Shown here piece by piece: positions 9,825 to 22,221 of a stretch of DNA of 62,124 nucleotides. Origin of the DNA: Volvariella volvacea V23 (lineage: Eukaryota > Basidiomycota > Agaricomycetes > Agaricales > Pluteaceae); assembly GCA_000349905.1 (NCBI GenBank), contig KB722763.1:355669-417792 (forward strand), read 5' to 3'. A program made the translations under genes and the position numbers. Position 1 is the first letter of the stretch. The number at the start of each line of letters is the position of its first letter. The notes beneath the pieces were generated by a model. The model made no database searches and was not told the origin of the DNA. It was given only the letters and a program-made list of their open reading frames with translations.

Positions 9825-11474
9825 TCACAAGACCATGAGGCCCTTTCCAGCGAATCCCCCGTCATTTGATGCAATCATCCCTCTCAGATCCTCGATCTTT
9901 TCATCCTCTAAACCTTCACAGTCAACGATATGCAATGTAGCGATTGCCTTTCCGGCGTGCATCCTGTCATTAAGAAAATTCTGAAGGGGAGTCAAGTTCC
10001 TGATCTTCCCATCGAACTTCACGTCCTGAACTACCAAGGTTGATAACGCAGCGAACGGAATGGAGGGCGGCTGAGTTGCCTGGATTGCATCTTTTGTGAC
10101 GTCTGATGGACCTTTGCTGATAGGCGCTATACTCTTGGTTGTGAACTGGCTCAAGATGAGCGTATTGTTGCTGATGTGGACGGTGTGGAGTCTGGGCAGT
10201 CGACTGAGGAGAGTGAGGTCAGGTCTCGACCAGGGAGTTATCGTGGACATTGATAACTGGGAGGCATAAGTGCACAAAGACTCAACATCTGAGAGGGGGA
10301 GCAGGTCGAGGGTTTCACCGACGAATTTCCAAGTTATCTTTTTGAAAGAAAACGTCAGCGAGAAAATTGGGTCGTTGTTATCGCAGAGGAAGAATGGATC
10401 GAACGGTCTTCCAGTGATTTGGACGGTGGTTTGAGGTTCGTGGTCAATGAATAGGTCTAGATGTCGGGCATCTGGCCTTGAAGTTGGAGATGAAGTGAAT
10501 GCCTGGAGGAAGGGAGGTAAGTTTGAGAGATATGTGTCTAATGCGTCGGTTTTTCTATGCTGGTAATTGAGGCTCAAGCCGCGCAGTCGAGGGGATGAGA
10601 TTACCCCCAAAAATGCGTTGAGTGAAACCGCATAAGAAGAGATGTGTAGCTCCTTCAGACGAGGAAAATCGAGCTTTACATGTTGCAGTGATACGGGTGG
10701 GTTTCCTCGACGAGCCCGCGAAATGTCGTAAAATAAATCACCCAGCTCGAGGTATTCTAGATGCGGAATTCGCGCAATACTTTGAAGGAATGGGTCATTG
10801 AGCTCGATTTTAGTGTTTGACTTGGTTATGGAGAGTTTTCGCAGATTGCGTAGCATGGGTTTCCATAAAGCCGAGTTTAATCTGCAACCCGAGAGTGACA
10901 AGGTCGTGAGTTTGGGATATACGGCACTGAAGAGCACCGTTTCTGCAACATCCGAATCGTCGTGTCCCCTGTATTTAGTCACAGAGAGGGCTAGCTCTTT
11001 TAATTCAGGAGCATCAATGGAGCTGCAGTACTCGACGATGTTGTGCAGGCTGTTATTATCCAGCTCCAACAGAATGCGCTCCGTTCTGTGCATTTCTGTT
11101 GAGATTCGCTCGAGTGCCTCGTTATAACGGGCTATGCAATCTTCTTGGTCACACCATTCCATTGGCCACTCTACTTGGAAGTCCAAAGTTAATAGCTGGT
11201 CGCTGGAACGGGATATGAGCAGCTCCACCCAGTGTTCAAAGTTGTCAAAGTTTTCGAAAGTAATCGTGGTCCAGAGGCGAGGCAGGGCAAGAGCAATGTG
11301 GCGCCAAAGACGGCAAACGTGGGTGAGGGAGGGCGCCCATTCTGTGAGAGGGGTATTGCAAGACGCGTACACGAAGATACGGGAGAGGAGTTCATTGGGC
11401 AAGGCGTTGATGAGGCAAGGTGGGAGTTCAGTCTGATCGCCGGAGCGTCTACTTTGACGACGCCGTTTCGGCAT
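9825..11474 (-). CDS. F-box/LRR domain protein, paralogue of the 7626-9332 gene
   Basis: 549 residues, uninterrupted, starting MPKRRRQSRRSGD at ATG 11474. The F-box lies about residues 23-70, with INALPNELLSRIF and LTEWAPSLTHVCRLWRHIAL, then leucine-rich repeats through the rest (for example LTTLSLSGCRL and LEYLELGDLF). The C-terminus GKGLMVL parallels GRGLVVL of the neighbour. Together with that gene and the stub at 3600-3995 it forms a tandem F-box cluster on one strand, common in Agaricomycetes where this family is greatly expanded. It probably acts as an SCF adaptor. It faces away from the PIN-domain gene that starts at 12133, with a spacer of about 660 bp. Confidence 0.88.
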   Translation of the reverse strand: MPKRRRQSRRSGDQTELPPCLINALPNELLSRIFVYASCNTPLTEWAPSLTHVCRLWRHIALALPRLWTTITFENFDNFEHWVELLISRSSDQLLTLDFQVEWPMEWCDQEDCIARYNEALERISTEMHRTERILLELDNNSLHNIVEYCSSIDAPELKELALSVTKYRGHDDSDVAETVLFSAVYPKLTTLSLSGCRLNSALWKPMLRNLRKLSITKSNTKIELNDPFLQSIARIPHLEYLELGDLFYDISRARRGNPPVSLQHVKLDFPRLKELHISSYAVSLNAFLGVISSPRLRGLSLNYQHRKTDALDTYLSNLPPFLQAFTSSPTSRPDARHLDLFIDHEPQTTVQITGRPFDPFFLCDNNDPIFSLTFSFKKITWKFVGETLDLLPLSDVESLCTYASQLSMSTITPWSRPDLTLLSRLPRLHTVHISNNTLILSQFTTKSIAPISKGPSDVTKDAIQATQPPSIPFAALSTLVVQDVKFDGKIRNLTPLQNFLNDRMHAGKAIATLHIVDCEGLEDEKIEDLRGMIASNDGGFAGKGLMVL

Positions 11475-12132
11475 GATATGAAGATTCTGGTTTGACTGAG
11501 TGTGAACATACGAGAACAGAAGATGCAGGAACCCACGAGTTGTGTGAGCTGTATTTCCACCTGCTGAGCCCCGCCAACTGGAATTTCAGAGTACAGCAAG
11601 CACAAGGTTCACTTGGGCGGTGGCTGTGTCCGAGCACAGCGCATGACTCGCTGTGATGCAAATAAACAAACGCCCACCAGCCACAACACGCCCCATCGAT
11701 CGTAAATGAAGCATGCTTGGACTGAACTCTAGGGTTGAGGCGATCCGCCTGCGGGAGAATTCGTTTCGAATCGTGGCGGACGATGCGATGAATGGGGAGC
11801 CTGCTGGCTGTTCCAAGAGCCACGATGCGTATGCCGGCTTTGTTCTGCGTTGGGAATAACACCCAGGCAGGGGACATGGTTGGACCGTCTGACTAAGCAG
11901 GTCAGCCTGGCACAGCCCGGAGTTGCGACGAGTCTTCCAGCACAATCACTTCGCTGGTCTGTCTACGCTCACAGAGCACAGGAATCTCCTCGAAACTTGC
12001 AGAGGTGCGTCTACACTCAATCTGTGTACCCAGATTTGCCATGAGCTGATAATATTTTGGACCCTGTTTTGACAGCTCCACAACCCCACCATACTCGCAT
12101 TCGCACTTCATTGCCCTACCAACAGCAATTCA
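11475..12132. other. divergent intergenic region
   Basis: About 660 bp between the start codons of the F-box gene (minus strand) and the PIN-domain gene (plus strand). It should contain both promoters. I see no additional gene; overlapping open frames on the minus strand lack homology. Confidence 0.5.
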
Positions 12133-13719
12133 ATGTCAACTGCAACGGCGACGGCGTCTATCGCCACAGCTCCAAATCATCGCCCCGCTGGGGATACAAA
12201 GCGTAGCGTTACTCCCTCCAACAGCAAACTGGCCATGTCTCGCGCTCTCGGTGCAGCCTTTCTCAACCACCAAGTCGAACAGATGGAGAAATCAGTTGCT
12301 GCAAGTGGGGGCCATCGTCACAACCATCGTGGCCCCAATGGCAAGTCCGGGGGATTCGGGGGAGCCCGAGCCGTCTACGATGGGTACGGAGGCGGAGGCG
12401 CTGGAGGTAACTCGGGAAACTGGAGAGATAGGAGACAGACGCCGGTGCACCAATCCCATCTGACAACTCAGGGCGCGCATGCCAAACGGGCACAGCAACA
12501 TCAGCCAGCCATCGGAAATAAAGTGGGAGGCGTAGAGGGGGGACGTGGCAGGAAGGTATCGGATGGAGACGCTGACGAAAATCGTAGCGCCTCTACCCGT
12601 GTAGAAGAGAGGGAACCGCACAAAGATGTTGGGCATGGTAATAGGAGGAGGTCGACTGGCGAAGACAACCAACAATATGGTCGGGATGCTGACATTGTGG
12701 TTGTTGACGCAAGCGTCCTTGTCAATGCCCTATATCAGGTCAAGAAGTGGTGCAGGGAAGGGAGAGATGAAATCATCATTGTACCACTTGAAGGTTTGTG
12801 CACATTCTTCCCCCTCGCTTTGCGTGCTCATCCGGATTTGGATATCACAGCGTTAAATACTTTGGATTTGCTCAAGAAAGGCACAAGCCCCTTAGCACAA
12901 CGTGCCCGTGCTGCGTCTCGTCTACTTGAGGCACAAGTTGGTTCCAATCCCCGCATCCGAGTCCAGCAAGACGACGCTTTCGTCTTATGGGATAAGATCA
13001 GCTTCAAAGACCTAAGCTCCGATAAGCATGACTCTGACAAGGACGTTGCGACATCCCCCGCTCGTCCCGCTTCTTACGGCAGCAGTCTCCCCGGGATACA
13101 TTACCCCTCCCCAGAGTGGGTGCGACGAACCATCTGCTGCGCTTGCTGGGAAGTTGAGAATGCACCCACCACCATTAACGGTGCATCCAACACGAATATC
13201 AAATCTCTTGAATCCAAGAAGGCGCTAAAGGTTGTTTTGGCGGTTCTTTCCGAGCCACCATCTATTTCGCCTAAGAATGGGGCCATGAAGTTGAAAGATG
13301 AGGCCCTCATGAATCCTGTCCCGTTACCCATCCCTGCTCATGGAAAGAACGAACCGAGGACAAGTGGAGTTTTGGTTTCTCATTGGGCTGCTAGAGCTGG
13401 TGTCGAATTGTTCGAGGTTGATCCTACCGCTCCTCCTAGTGTTGTTCACGGAAAATTTGGAGGCGCCGGTGGGTTTGGCGAGGAAGAAGTAGGATTTGGA
13501 GCAGACAACCGAAGCAAACGATCTTTTACACACAGTCCCAGTCATGGCGCTAGCCCTCGTGGTCGTAGACCTTCCTATGGCGGACACGACAACGGTCACC
13601 CTCGCGGTGGGTTGGTTGAACGACCCCCCGCTGTAATGGCGATGATGGAAATGGTTTCTCAACCCAAGAAGGTCATCAAGGTTTTAGCCAGGGGAGAGAA
13701 GCTCGAACCCGACCCATGA
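12133..13719 (+). CDS. PIN-domain protein (Smg6/Nmd4-like putative nuclease)
   Basis: 528 residues in one exon. The first 180 or so residues are Gly/His/Arg/Ser-rich and look disordered. About residue 187 a PIN-like fold begins with DIVVVDASVLVNAL, VKKWCREGRDEIIIVPLE and LCTFFPLAL. The D of VVVDASVL is the expected first catalytic acid. A run of helices follows (LNTLDLLKKGTSPLAQRARA), and VQQDDAFVLWDKI may supply further acidic residues. The pattern (VKKWC, IIVPLE) recalls PIN domains of Est1/Smg6- and Nmd4-type proteins, which act in nonsense-mediated decay, but I cannot assign orthology. The C-terminal part is basic and disordered. The only in-frame ATG upstream of the domain that fits a start is at 12133. 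Confidence 0.75.
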   Translation: MSTATATASIATAPNHRPAGDTKRSVTPSNSKLAMSRALGAAFLNHQVEQMEKSVAASGGHRHNHRGPNGKSGGFGGARAVYDGYGGGGAGGNSGNWRDRRQTPVHQSHLTTQGAHAKRAQQHQPAIGNKVGGVEGGRGRKVSDGDADENRSASTRVEEREPHKDVGHGNRRRSTGEDNQQYGRDADIVVVDASVLVNALYQVKKWCREGRDEIIIVPLEGLCTFFPLALRAHPDLDITALNTLDLLKKGTSPLAQRARAASRLLEAQVGSNPRIRVQQDDAFVLWDKISFKDLSSDKHDSDKDVATSPARPASYGSSLPGIHYPSPEWVRRTICCACWEVENAPTTINGASNTNIKSLESKKALKVVLAVLSEPPSISPKNGAMKLKDEALMNPVPLPIPAHGKNEPRTSGVLVSHWAARAGVELFEVDPTAPPSVVHGKFGGAGGFGEEEVGFGADNRSKRSFTHSPSHGASPRGRRPSYGGHDNGHPRGGLVERPPAVMAMMEMVSQPKKVIKVLARGEKLEPDP

Positions 13720-15309
13720 ACAGGAAGAGTGTTCAAGATATCTTTGAGCGACCTCAAGTGACATAGATTGAGATTCGATTCGATTCACACTCACTCCACT
13801 ACAATTACCCGTGTTGGCGGTGCTTGCTCCTTTGTTCTTGCTTTCTGTCCTCTCCCCTCTTGTTGCTGTGGATTTCTCTTCCGGACATAGGGTGCGTTCG
13901 CTTTGCCTCCCCTCTTCCGATTGTTCGGTAACTAATGTAGGTTTTGTAGGGATGATACAAGGCAGGACTTTGAAAGCCAATCCTCAGGTCTCCTTCTCAT
14001 GGGAACCAGGGTGTTCGTAGTCCCTCCTACACCCCTGTTCCCACCGCCAATTGGGTTTTGCTACGGTTCGGTTATTCGGACAATATTGCTGTAGTGAGTT
14101 CAAGAGGGTTTTGTAATGACGATTAGAAGGAGGGCGATTGATGGAGTGTGCTGTGTGTCCATGTGTATGCGTCTGATTTGAGAGCGAGAGTTGAGAGGAG
14201 TTTCGTGTGGTCGGCATTATGGTTTCCCACTGCTCTACGGTCTCTATATGCATCACCTCCCTCTTCCTTTAAAGGCCCCCTCCCTGCTTCTATAATAACC
14301 TCCCCCCACTTCCACTCTCGTCCTATCGTATTGTCGTACAACCGTTCTTATGTTTCTGTAACAGTATAGCTTGGTTTATCAATAGGGGTCCTTTCCCCGT
14401 AAGTTTCGACGGTAGTCGGATTCAGGTTTTCTTGCTGATAGCAAGTCAGTTACGGTAAGATCGGTTGGCCATGTTTAATGTCCAAATGGTGCTGGGCAGA
14501 TATCCAGCGAAGCCGGCCGAATAAAAGAATCTCTGAATAAAAAATTCACTATCTTGAAGAAACTGCGCATATGCTGGAATAATCGCTTTATGTATTGCCA
14601 ATAATTTGTAATGGTGAGTGTATGTGTGCGGGATGTACTGTAAGCATGTCACAATGGTAGAAATCTCGTGTATGGATTATAGGTATACGTAGCACGTAGA
14701 AAGAGTCGGATGGCTTTGAACAAAAAATGATTCCTGATTATGGTAAGGAAAACAAGGCGGTTATGATTTGGTGACTTCCCAAGATACGTATATGACATAC
14801 GGTGCTAGCAATACTTGGATCAACCGAATATTGCACAGTGAATGTGAAGGAAACAGAGGGACGGGTGATTGGAGCGGGTATGAAAGCGTGAAGCGTATAC
14901 ACTGCTCAGGCAAAAAAAAAAAGCAGAAGCCCAGAGAGAGGAGTAGGGGGAAGGAAAGGGGAGCATGCAAAGCAAAGGATCCAGAAAGCAACCGGTTAAC
15001 AAAAGGAAAGTGGGATGATAGACAACACAGACAAACCAACGTTAATCAAGAAAAACGAAAGGAGGAAATGAGTGGATGAAGCCCATATCAATAGAAGGGC
15101 GAGCAAGACGTAGGGAAATGTCTACAAACATACCTACGAAGGAATGAGGGCATGCGCGCCACGTAAGGAAGCAATAAATCGCGGTACAAGCACTAAAAAG
15201 AACGGACCAAAATGGGGCAAATTGAAATCAAGAAAGAAAGGTGAGGAAAGCCGAAAACGTCCCCCACTACACATCAACAACTCCGAGGGAAAACCCACCC
15301 GCTCTCGAC
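13720..15309. other. convergent intergenic region
   Basis: About 1.6 kb between the 3' end of the PIN-domain gene and the 3' end of protein X. I find no gene. There are AT-rich stretches and an A-rich run near 14910, and the part at 14900-15260 is purine-rich on the plus strand. It is presumably untranslated tails and spacer. Confidence 0.5.
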
Positions 15310-18300
15310 TCAAAATCTATTCCAGTTCTTCGCGCTCTCAGGAATCTTGGGTACTGGCGGTGGTGATGCTGCCGACCGGTCACGATGAGCACCGGTTGCC
15401 CCATTCCGCGAACTGAATAGCGTAGCTTGGATCTTCTCCCACTCTTTATCTCTCTCCTCCGACTCCCGAGTTCGGTATCTGCTAGACGAAGGAACTGAAT
15501 CTTTTTCCCGCCCGTTTTCGTCATACATATCGTTGATTCGCTGCAAAAACTGCTCTCTCGTCACCCCGCTCTTCTCTCCGTCCATAATACTTGCTCGACT
15601 ATACACGCTCTCACTCCATTTGCTCCACTGGCTTGCCCGAGAGGCATATTTACCGTTGCTGGTGTTGACACGAGGTCCACTTCCGGTAGTCCGCAAGTTA
15701 GTACTGTTGGGAAGTGGAGGGACGGGTGGCAAGTTCTCCAGCTCTTCCTCGTAGTAGACGGTTCGTCTTCCTGCCATCTCGTCCTCGGGGTAGTACGACC
15801 TATCGTCGTCATCCTCATCGTCTCCCATGACTCCACCACTACCGCCAGTATGGCTAGTGTTATGGCTGACAACGCTCCTCTCCTCCAATCCGGCTTTAGC
15901 ATAATACCCAACGACGTCCAACTCATCTCGGCTCGACGTAGTCGATATGATGGACCTGTCCTCGGGCACGTCCTTTTCTTTGTTGAGCGAAGTAGCGGAC
16001 ACCATCCTTTGCAACTCCTCAAAGCTCCTCCTCCTCCCCAACGCAGCTTGTCCCATCTCTTTCTCATGCTCCTGACTCATTCTCACCCCTTTGCCTTCTG
16101 CGAACCTATCAAGCACACCACGGAGCTCGTCCTCACCTGCGTCGTCATCAGAATACCCATAACCATAGTCGTACGCTGATTCCGCACGCGTGGCTCCAGC
16201 AGACGAGATTATTGATGGTGCAGGAGCCGCGGACACCATACCAGACGGCAAAGCCCCACGCCCAAGGCCCGGACTAACCGGCGTGGACCTAGCAAATCCT
16301 TGTGAAGGTACTTGCATATTAGCCGACATTGGCGGAGGTTGAGGCGAAGTAGCCCGACTGCCGGGACCAACATTAGCAGCACCCATAGGCGCATATAGCT
16401 CCCTATATCGTGGGACTCTGATTCGAGCCTCGAAGCCCGTTGACGCAGCAGGGGTGACATTTTGTCTATCCGGGGATACGGGTCGTGTTGGAAATGGAGA
16501 TTCTCGGCCTCTTTGGACTGATGGTTGTTGAACCATAAGCGCGCCCCCTCCTACCCCTCCTCCACTACCTCCCATGTTGTTACTTCCATTCACTCGTTCA
16601 CCAGATGCTTGTCGCGCAATCTTTGCATTGGGCCCAGGACCAGCTGGAGGAGCTGAAGTAGGAACACTGGGTAGTGGTCCCATGGGGGGTGGACTAGGGG
16701 GTGGGATGTCGTAAAACGAAAGCACGTTGGGTGGTGGTAACGTTATTTCGTTACCACTTGAACCTGCACTTCCTCCAGATGCGCTGCGCTTTGTCAGGAT
16801 TGGACGAAGGGGGGCCACGGGGGGATGAGATGTGTTGATTTGACGAAGGTTTGTGCGAGATGGCCGACTTGACAGTGTCGGTTGTTGTTGCGAGGATGGC
16901 GATATGGGAGAAGCAGCAGGTTGTTGGGGTGATGTTGTAGGGGGTGAGGGTGAGGGCGCACGTAGGCCTCCGTTGGACCATGGGTATTGTTGCTGTGGTG
17001 AGGCAGGTGAGAGTACATCTTCAGTTGGCCGCTTCTTCGCTGAAGCCAGAGAGGTAGGCGACGCAGTAACCAACTCCGCACTCGATCCATTGTGGCTATG
17101 GGGAAGAGCGATGGTGGGGAACGTGCCGTTTCCGGCTGCATTTGGGGAGGTGGACGCGGAACGTTGACGTTGGCCTGGCAGCGGGGAGGTTGGGGATTGG
17201 AGTTGGTGTCCGTTCTGGGAAGAGGATGACGACTCTCTATTGCTGTTGTTGGTATTGTTATTGATGAATGGGAAACCTCTCCATTTGCTCGTGGAGCTGC
17301 TTGTAGAAACAGATTCGGCAGAGGTATAAGATTCGCGCTCGTGCTGGCGATCTGTACCAGACAATGGTGCAGCAGAGGTAGGCGAAAAAACGTAGGCACT
17401 AGGAGCGGTTGAAGAAACCGATGTATTGAGAGTAGGTAGAGAGGGCTGAGTGACTGGTGGTAGGACGGGCGGAATAGGCGAAGGGGCCCTACTCAGTGGG
17501 CTTGGTGTACTAGCGCCTAGATTGAAATGTGAAGCAGTGGGAGGGTTCGAAACATTGAGCGTAGTAGCGAATCGACCAGCAATGGGTAAAGGGACGGGTT
17601 CTTTTCTGTCCTCCGAGAAGGAAGAACTTGCAGTGGCCGTAGAAGCAGTGTCTTGAAGATCGGGTTTTGAAGCTTTGGAACCAAGTCTGAAGAACCGTGA
17701 CTTGGATTTGGAAGGCGTCGCTGCTGAGGCGTCGGTATCATACCCAGCACGCTCCCCGTCGGATTGCTTCTTTTTCTTCTTGCCGCCGCTACCTATGAGC
17801 CCAATGCCATCCGTATCATATCCAGTCGTATAGCCCGAGTCTTTCTCCTTCTCCTTCTCCTTCTTAGAGGACTTGCCTATCGTGACCAAACTCTTCTTTC
17901 TCTTTCTCTCTTCTTTTTCTCTCTCCTTCTCTTCCTTAGCGCGGGCCTTCGCAGCTTCCTTAATGCTCTTCTTCCCCGACTCGCTGAGGTACCCTGCCTC
18001 GCTCTCATACCCATCGTTCCGCTTCTTCTTCAACTTCTTGGGAGTCGTGGCTCGAGGCGGAACTGTCAAGTCTGGGAATGATATTGAGCTCGGTCCCTTG
18101 ATAGAGTGTCCTGCTTCGCTTCCTCCTGGCATTGCACTACTTGGCATGTCGGAAAGTCCAGCAGAGTGTAGTAGTTCCTTAAAGTCGTTGAGTTCCTTTT
18201 CGGTTGAGATGGAAAGCTCTGGCTTCTGGTGGATTATATGCGTTCTGAATGGGGTAGCGGACTGCGGAATAGGCTGGTGGATGTGACTTGAGCTATTCTG

Positions 18301-19005
18301 GCGTTGGGGTGACGACGAGGAATTGTGCAGTGGAGAACTTGACGACGGTTCTTCGGACGCATTGCTGGAGGTGGTGAGCCCTTGTTCAGGCTAAATCGGG
18401 AAGTGTGATTGACGATGTGATTTGGAAGGAAGTTAATGATCAGCTAGCGAACAACGGCTTCAAAGCTACGAACGTAGAGAGAACAAGATGAAATGAATGC
18501 AAGGCAGCTAGTATGCGGACGAAGAGACTAGGAAGATGATGCGTAGCCCTGAACTCTGAGGGCCGCATGCACAGGGCAGCGATGGTTACGCCTTGCCTGC
18601 ATATATGCGGTATTGGTGAATGACGCGCATTCTGCATCCCTGAGAGCGGAAATCCCGCTTCACCGATGGCAACGAGCTTTGCTAGAAGAATTGAAAGAAG
18701 CTCTCCAAAGGTTCTCGGTCACACCGACTGGGCTACCCACACCGACCGAAGATGGAAAGAACAAAAAGAGGAGTGATAAATATGGCAAGGACATGAAATG
18801 CACATACTTCATCCACCTCTTGCAAACTATTATTGAACATCCAGTCTGTGACCATACTGTTGTTTCCTATGCCCAGTTGCAATGCAACATCGAGGACCGA
18901 GGCACGCAGAGCATTAGAAGTACGGTTGGCTGGGTCGGCTCTTGGATTAGAATTAATGCGAGGTCGGACAGGCGTCGGAGATGCATAGGTAAAACTTGGG
19001 TCCAT
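15310..19005 (-). CDS. large Ser/Pro/Lys-rich protein X with shared N-terminal module
   Basis: Function unknown. Exon 1 at 19005-18808 (66 codons) ends with a GTATGT donor. Exon 2 starts at 18390 after a TTAG acceptor and runs to the stop at 15310; total 1,092 residues. The intron of about 417 nt is long for this genome and could hide a small exon. Residues 33-60 carry ALRASVLDVALQLG and TDWMFNN, matched in protein Y (37797-40205) by IRASVLNVCIQLG and ADWMFTD. The middle has a Lys/Glu-rich charged stretch (REKEERKRKKS), then long Ser/Pro/Thr-rich disorder. The last 90 residues look conserved and partly helical (REQFLQRINDMYDENGREKD, RDKEWEKIQATLFSSR). It may be a regulatory or scaffold protein, but nothing shows its location. 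The start at ATG 19005 is the first ATG upstream of the module. Confidence 0.7.
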
Positions 19006-20773
19006 GCTTAATTGACTGTGGACTTGAACTCTTGAGCTCAAAGGCGTGTTTTGGGCCTCAGGTAAATACGGGGACTCGTCCTGCGTTCCCCAGCAAAGAA
19101 TGGATGGGGTATGAAGCGAGGCGACAGAAAATTGAGGCGGACTTGATCAAGACGAAGGATATTATCGCATGCAAAGAGATAGAAAGCGAGTGGGAAGGAC
19201 AAGGAAAGGAGAGTCCAGTTGAGAACGCCAACCGATTTTCCAGGTCCCTTACGCGAAATTGGCATTAGATAAGCAATACTTCCAAAATGAACGACCGGAT
19301 GATCCAACGTACCTTGTCCGCCTCCTCTTCGTCTTCCCGTCGTCTTGCGTTCTCTGTCGCTGCCAGCGAGGCCTTGCTCGAGCGACAGCTTCGTTCTTGA
19401 TCTCTGCTGCTCCCGAGCTTGCTGAGCAATGCCGCGCTATATCTCTCTATCTGCAAACACACATGGCTGGGTTTCTGTAACGGAAAATGGATTCATTTTG
19501 GATGTCATCGTCTTGGAAACTGGAGTAAAACGTCCCTTTGTGCCCTTCAGTCACAATCCCGTCTCGTCTGGCCTTGTCAACTTCCGCCGCGATACGCCTC
19601 TCAATCAGACTAGATAGCCTTCAAACCAGCCACAAAGCCTTTGCCTTGTACCGCAACGTACCGTCCCATTTGCGTCCTCAATTGATTCGGTCCGGTTACA
19701 TAACCTGTGAAGTGCAAAAGGCTATCGGAGAGATGACGGCAGGACTGCATCCCGTTTCCCACCATCATGACCTTATGTCCGCAAGCAGAGGCACCCACCT
19801 CAAGTCCTTACCTCGCCTTGCTACCCGGACAACCCAGTGTCTTCGTGATTCACTGCTTCGTTGTGTGTCGTCGTCTCATGACCACGCGTGTCCTTGCTGC
19901 ATGTCGCTATTGACTCCGATGCTTTCGTACGTGCGTGACGCCTTACTGCACTGAGCTGTCAGTGGTTGGGCAACCATCATCCCGTGGTGGCGTTGTGCTC
20001 GAGATCGTTGTGTATACTTCATCCGTTCCGAAAGCATGTTTGCTACTATCAGATCCAAGCTACTGTTGCTGCATCCTGCTACGCACGAGGCATTCGAGGG
20101 ACATTTTCTTTGCTGCGCCGTACGACTTCGCCGCCACGCTCGAATGTTGGGTTCCAATCACATATGACGCACATTTCTAGTGATCTTATATTCACTTGTA
20201 CCCCATATCCAAGCAAATGCATGCAGACACCGGTCGCCAGGGCTCAGGCGTGTTGATGGATAATGATACACAACACCCTATCTATTGCACAATGAGCAGC
20301 TCAGGGAGCCGACTGTGCTCATTGGAGGATCCCGCTGTCAACTAAACTATGAGGACCTACGTTCTCCTGGAACGAACTTGTGACTGCAACCGTGAGCATA
20401 ATAAATCAGTCATAGTACCTGAGTGCTAGCATTGACGCCGAGGGAACGCACTGAACATGACTAGATTTGCACCGTACCTATTGACTCACAAGACCTGCAC
20501 GAGTCAGCTCTTCAGTAGACTGGCTCCGATCCCGCCTTCAATCACCAATTAAGGATAGATATGTATCATCGGGACCGACGAACAAAGTTCGCGAGGCGCG
20601 CCGAACTTCCTATTTTGGTAGTATGCGGTAACTTTGACGCTCAACAGGCACCAACTGTAGCTCCACAGAAGTATATAGTCTTAGGCTCCTAGTCCGTTCT
20701 CTATCACCCCCACCTGTTGAGACTTCCAAGAGCAGTGATCCCCACCTTGTCTGTTTGCATCAGTAGCGTCAAG
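19006..20773. other. divergent intergenic region
   Basis: About 1.77 kb between the start of protein X (minus strand) and the F-box gene at 20774 (plus strand). I found no conserved frame, cysteine-rich small gene or RNA gene. It should contain both promoters. Confidence 0.5.
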
Positions 20774-22221
20774 ATGCCGCCAAAAGGGAAGCGCGCAAGA
20801 GTCCAGAGTTTAGCAGGGGCGGATGGTAGCTCTCCAGGAGTATCTAGAACTTTAAAGGGCACCAAACGCCGGCGCATCGAGTCTACAGCATCCAGTGGCA
20901 TCGAAGCTCAGGAGCCTAGCTCGTCAAAAACCGCTCCCGCCGGTGCGCCAGTTCAACAGTCCAGCAAAATCTTCGACCTCCCCGTTGAGCTATTCAACGA
21001 GATTTTGTCCTATTTCCCGGAGATACCTATCCCGACAACAACGATTTATTACACCCCTTTACTTTCCCCTGTAACGCTGGAAAGGAGCGATGCATTGAGG
21101 GCATTGAGCCAGACGTGTAGGAGCTTTAGGGAAGTGTTGCTGCCGCTGCTCTGGCAGAGGTTGGATGCTAGTGCGATCAGGTTTACGACGACTGCCCAAG
21201 GTTGGTAGCAATTTCAGCGTCGGCCGTTGCCCCTATGTAGAATGGTATTGACACGTTCGAATCGGAAATTTAGACGCGGATACATTCCGTCGACACGAGA
21301 TCCCTACAAACTGGTATCTTGGTATTTCGCAAGCTTTGGAGAGAAAGAGCCTGGGGTTATTGCAAAACCCGCAATTTGCGGCTCATGTTCAGTGAGTGCC
21401 TTTGCCCTTAGAGGGGATCGCTCATCTCATCGGTTTCCCATCTTTTGTTATACGTAGATTGGTTAACGTAACTATAACGCGTTGCTCGACCTCTACGGTC
21501 CTACCAGCATTTGTCCGATGCTTGGAGTCCTTGCCCAACGTCCATACACTGCAAATCGTTCACGCCCACACGCAGATGACGAGTCACTTCAAGGATCATT
21601 TCGAAGGGCATATCCTATCCACAATAAGGACTGTAGTCTTACCCTCACACGCACACAACGTGTTGAGGTGTTGTCCGGAAGCCAGGAAAGTAGTGTGTAA
21701 TTATGATGATGGGAGTAAGCTTGTATCCGCTATCGCAAAGGAATGTAGGAAAGTGGAAGAGATGGCAGGATTCAAACCTGATCAGAAGATGATGAAGCGT
21801 GCGTATGGACTCTCGATTGAGTCTCTTTGCCATTGACTAAAACAACCTCTGACGGTTGTCTTCAATAGGTATTATTAAAGCTGCACCGAATCTGCATACT
21901 TTCAGATTTGGACTAGTTCCCTCTGTTGTGAGTCCTTTCAATCATTGCAATTGTGTTCGTGGATTAAAGTTACTCGATTCGTAGGAGACGGTGAACATGC
22001 TTGGATCTGTGAAACATATCTCCACCGTTGAGATCAAGACCTGGTCTGGTAGTCCGTTATCCAAAGAAGAGGTGTTTGTAAACCCGGAATTTAAGGATCC
22101 AATCAGAGCTGCCAAGGCGGTTTTGACAAAGTCGAAGAGTGATAGAAAGGAGTTGATCATTGCGCATAGTGTCGGATGGACTACTAGGTCTTTCGCCTGG
22201 AGAGAGGTGTTTGAGCTGTAG
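20774..22221 (+). CDS. F-box domain protein, five exons
   Basis: 393 residues. Exons are 20774-21200, 21274-21391, 21458-21798, 21869-21927 and 21985-22221; all phases agree. After a basic, disordered leader (MPPKGKRARVQSLAG, KGTKRRRIE) the F-box lies about residues 66-120: IFDLPVELFNEILSYFPE, then ALRALSQTCRSFREVLLPLLWQRL. The rest follows the usual basidiomycete pattern of this family: TNWYLGISQALERKS, LLQNPQFAAHVQLVNVTI, CPEARKV, IIKAAPNLHTFRFG. The leader may hold a nuclear localisation signal. It is a probable SCF adaptor with unknown substrate. It belongs to a different F-box subfamily from the cluster at 7.6-11.5 kb. Confidence 0.87.

Noticed and set aside
19006..19041. Twelve extra N-terminal codons for protein X
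   Set aside because: The upstream candidate start is TTG, not ATG; the first ATG is at 19005.
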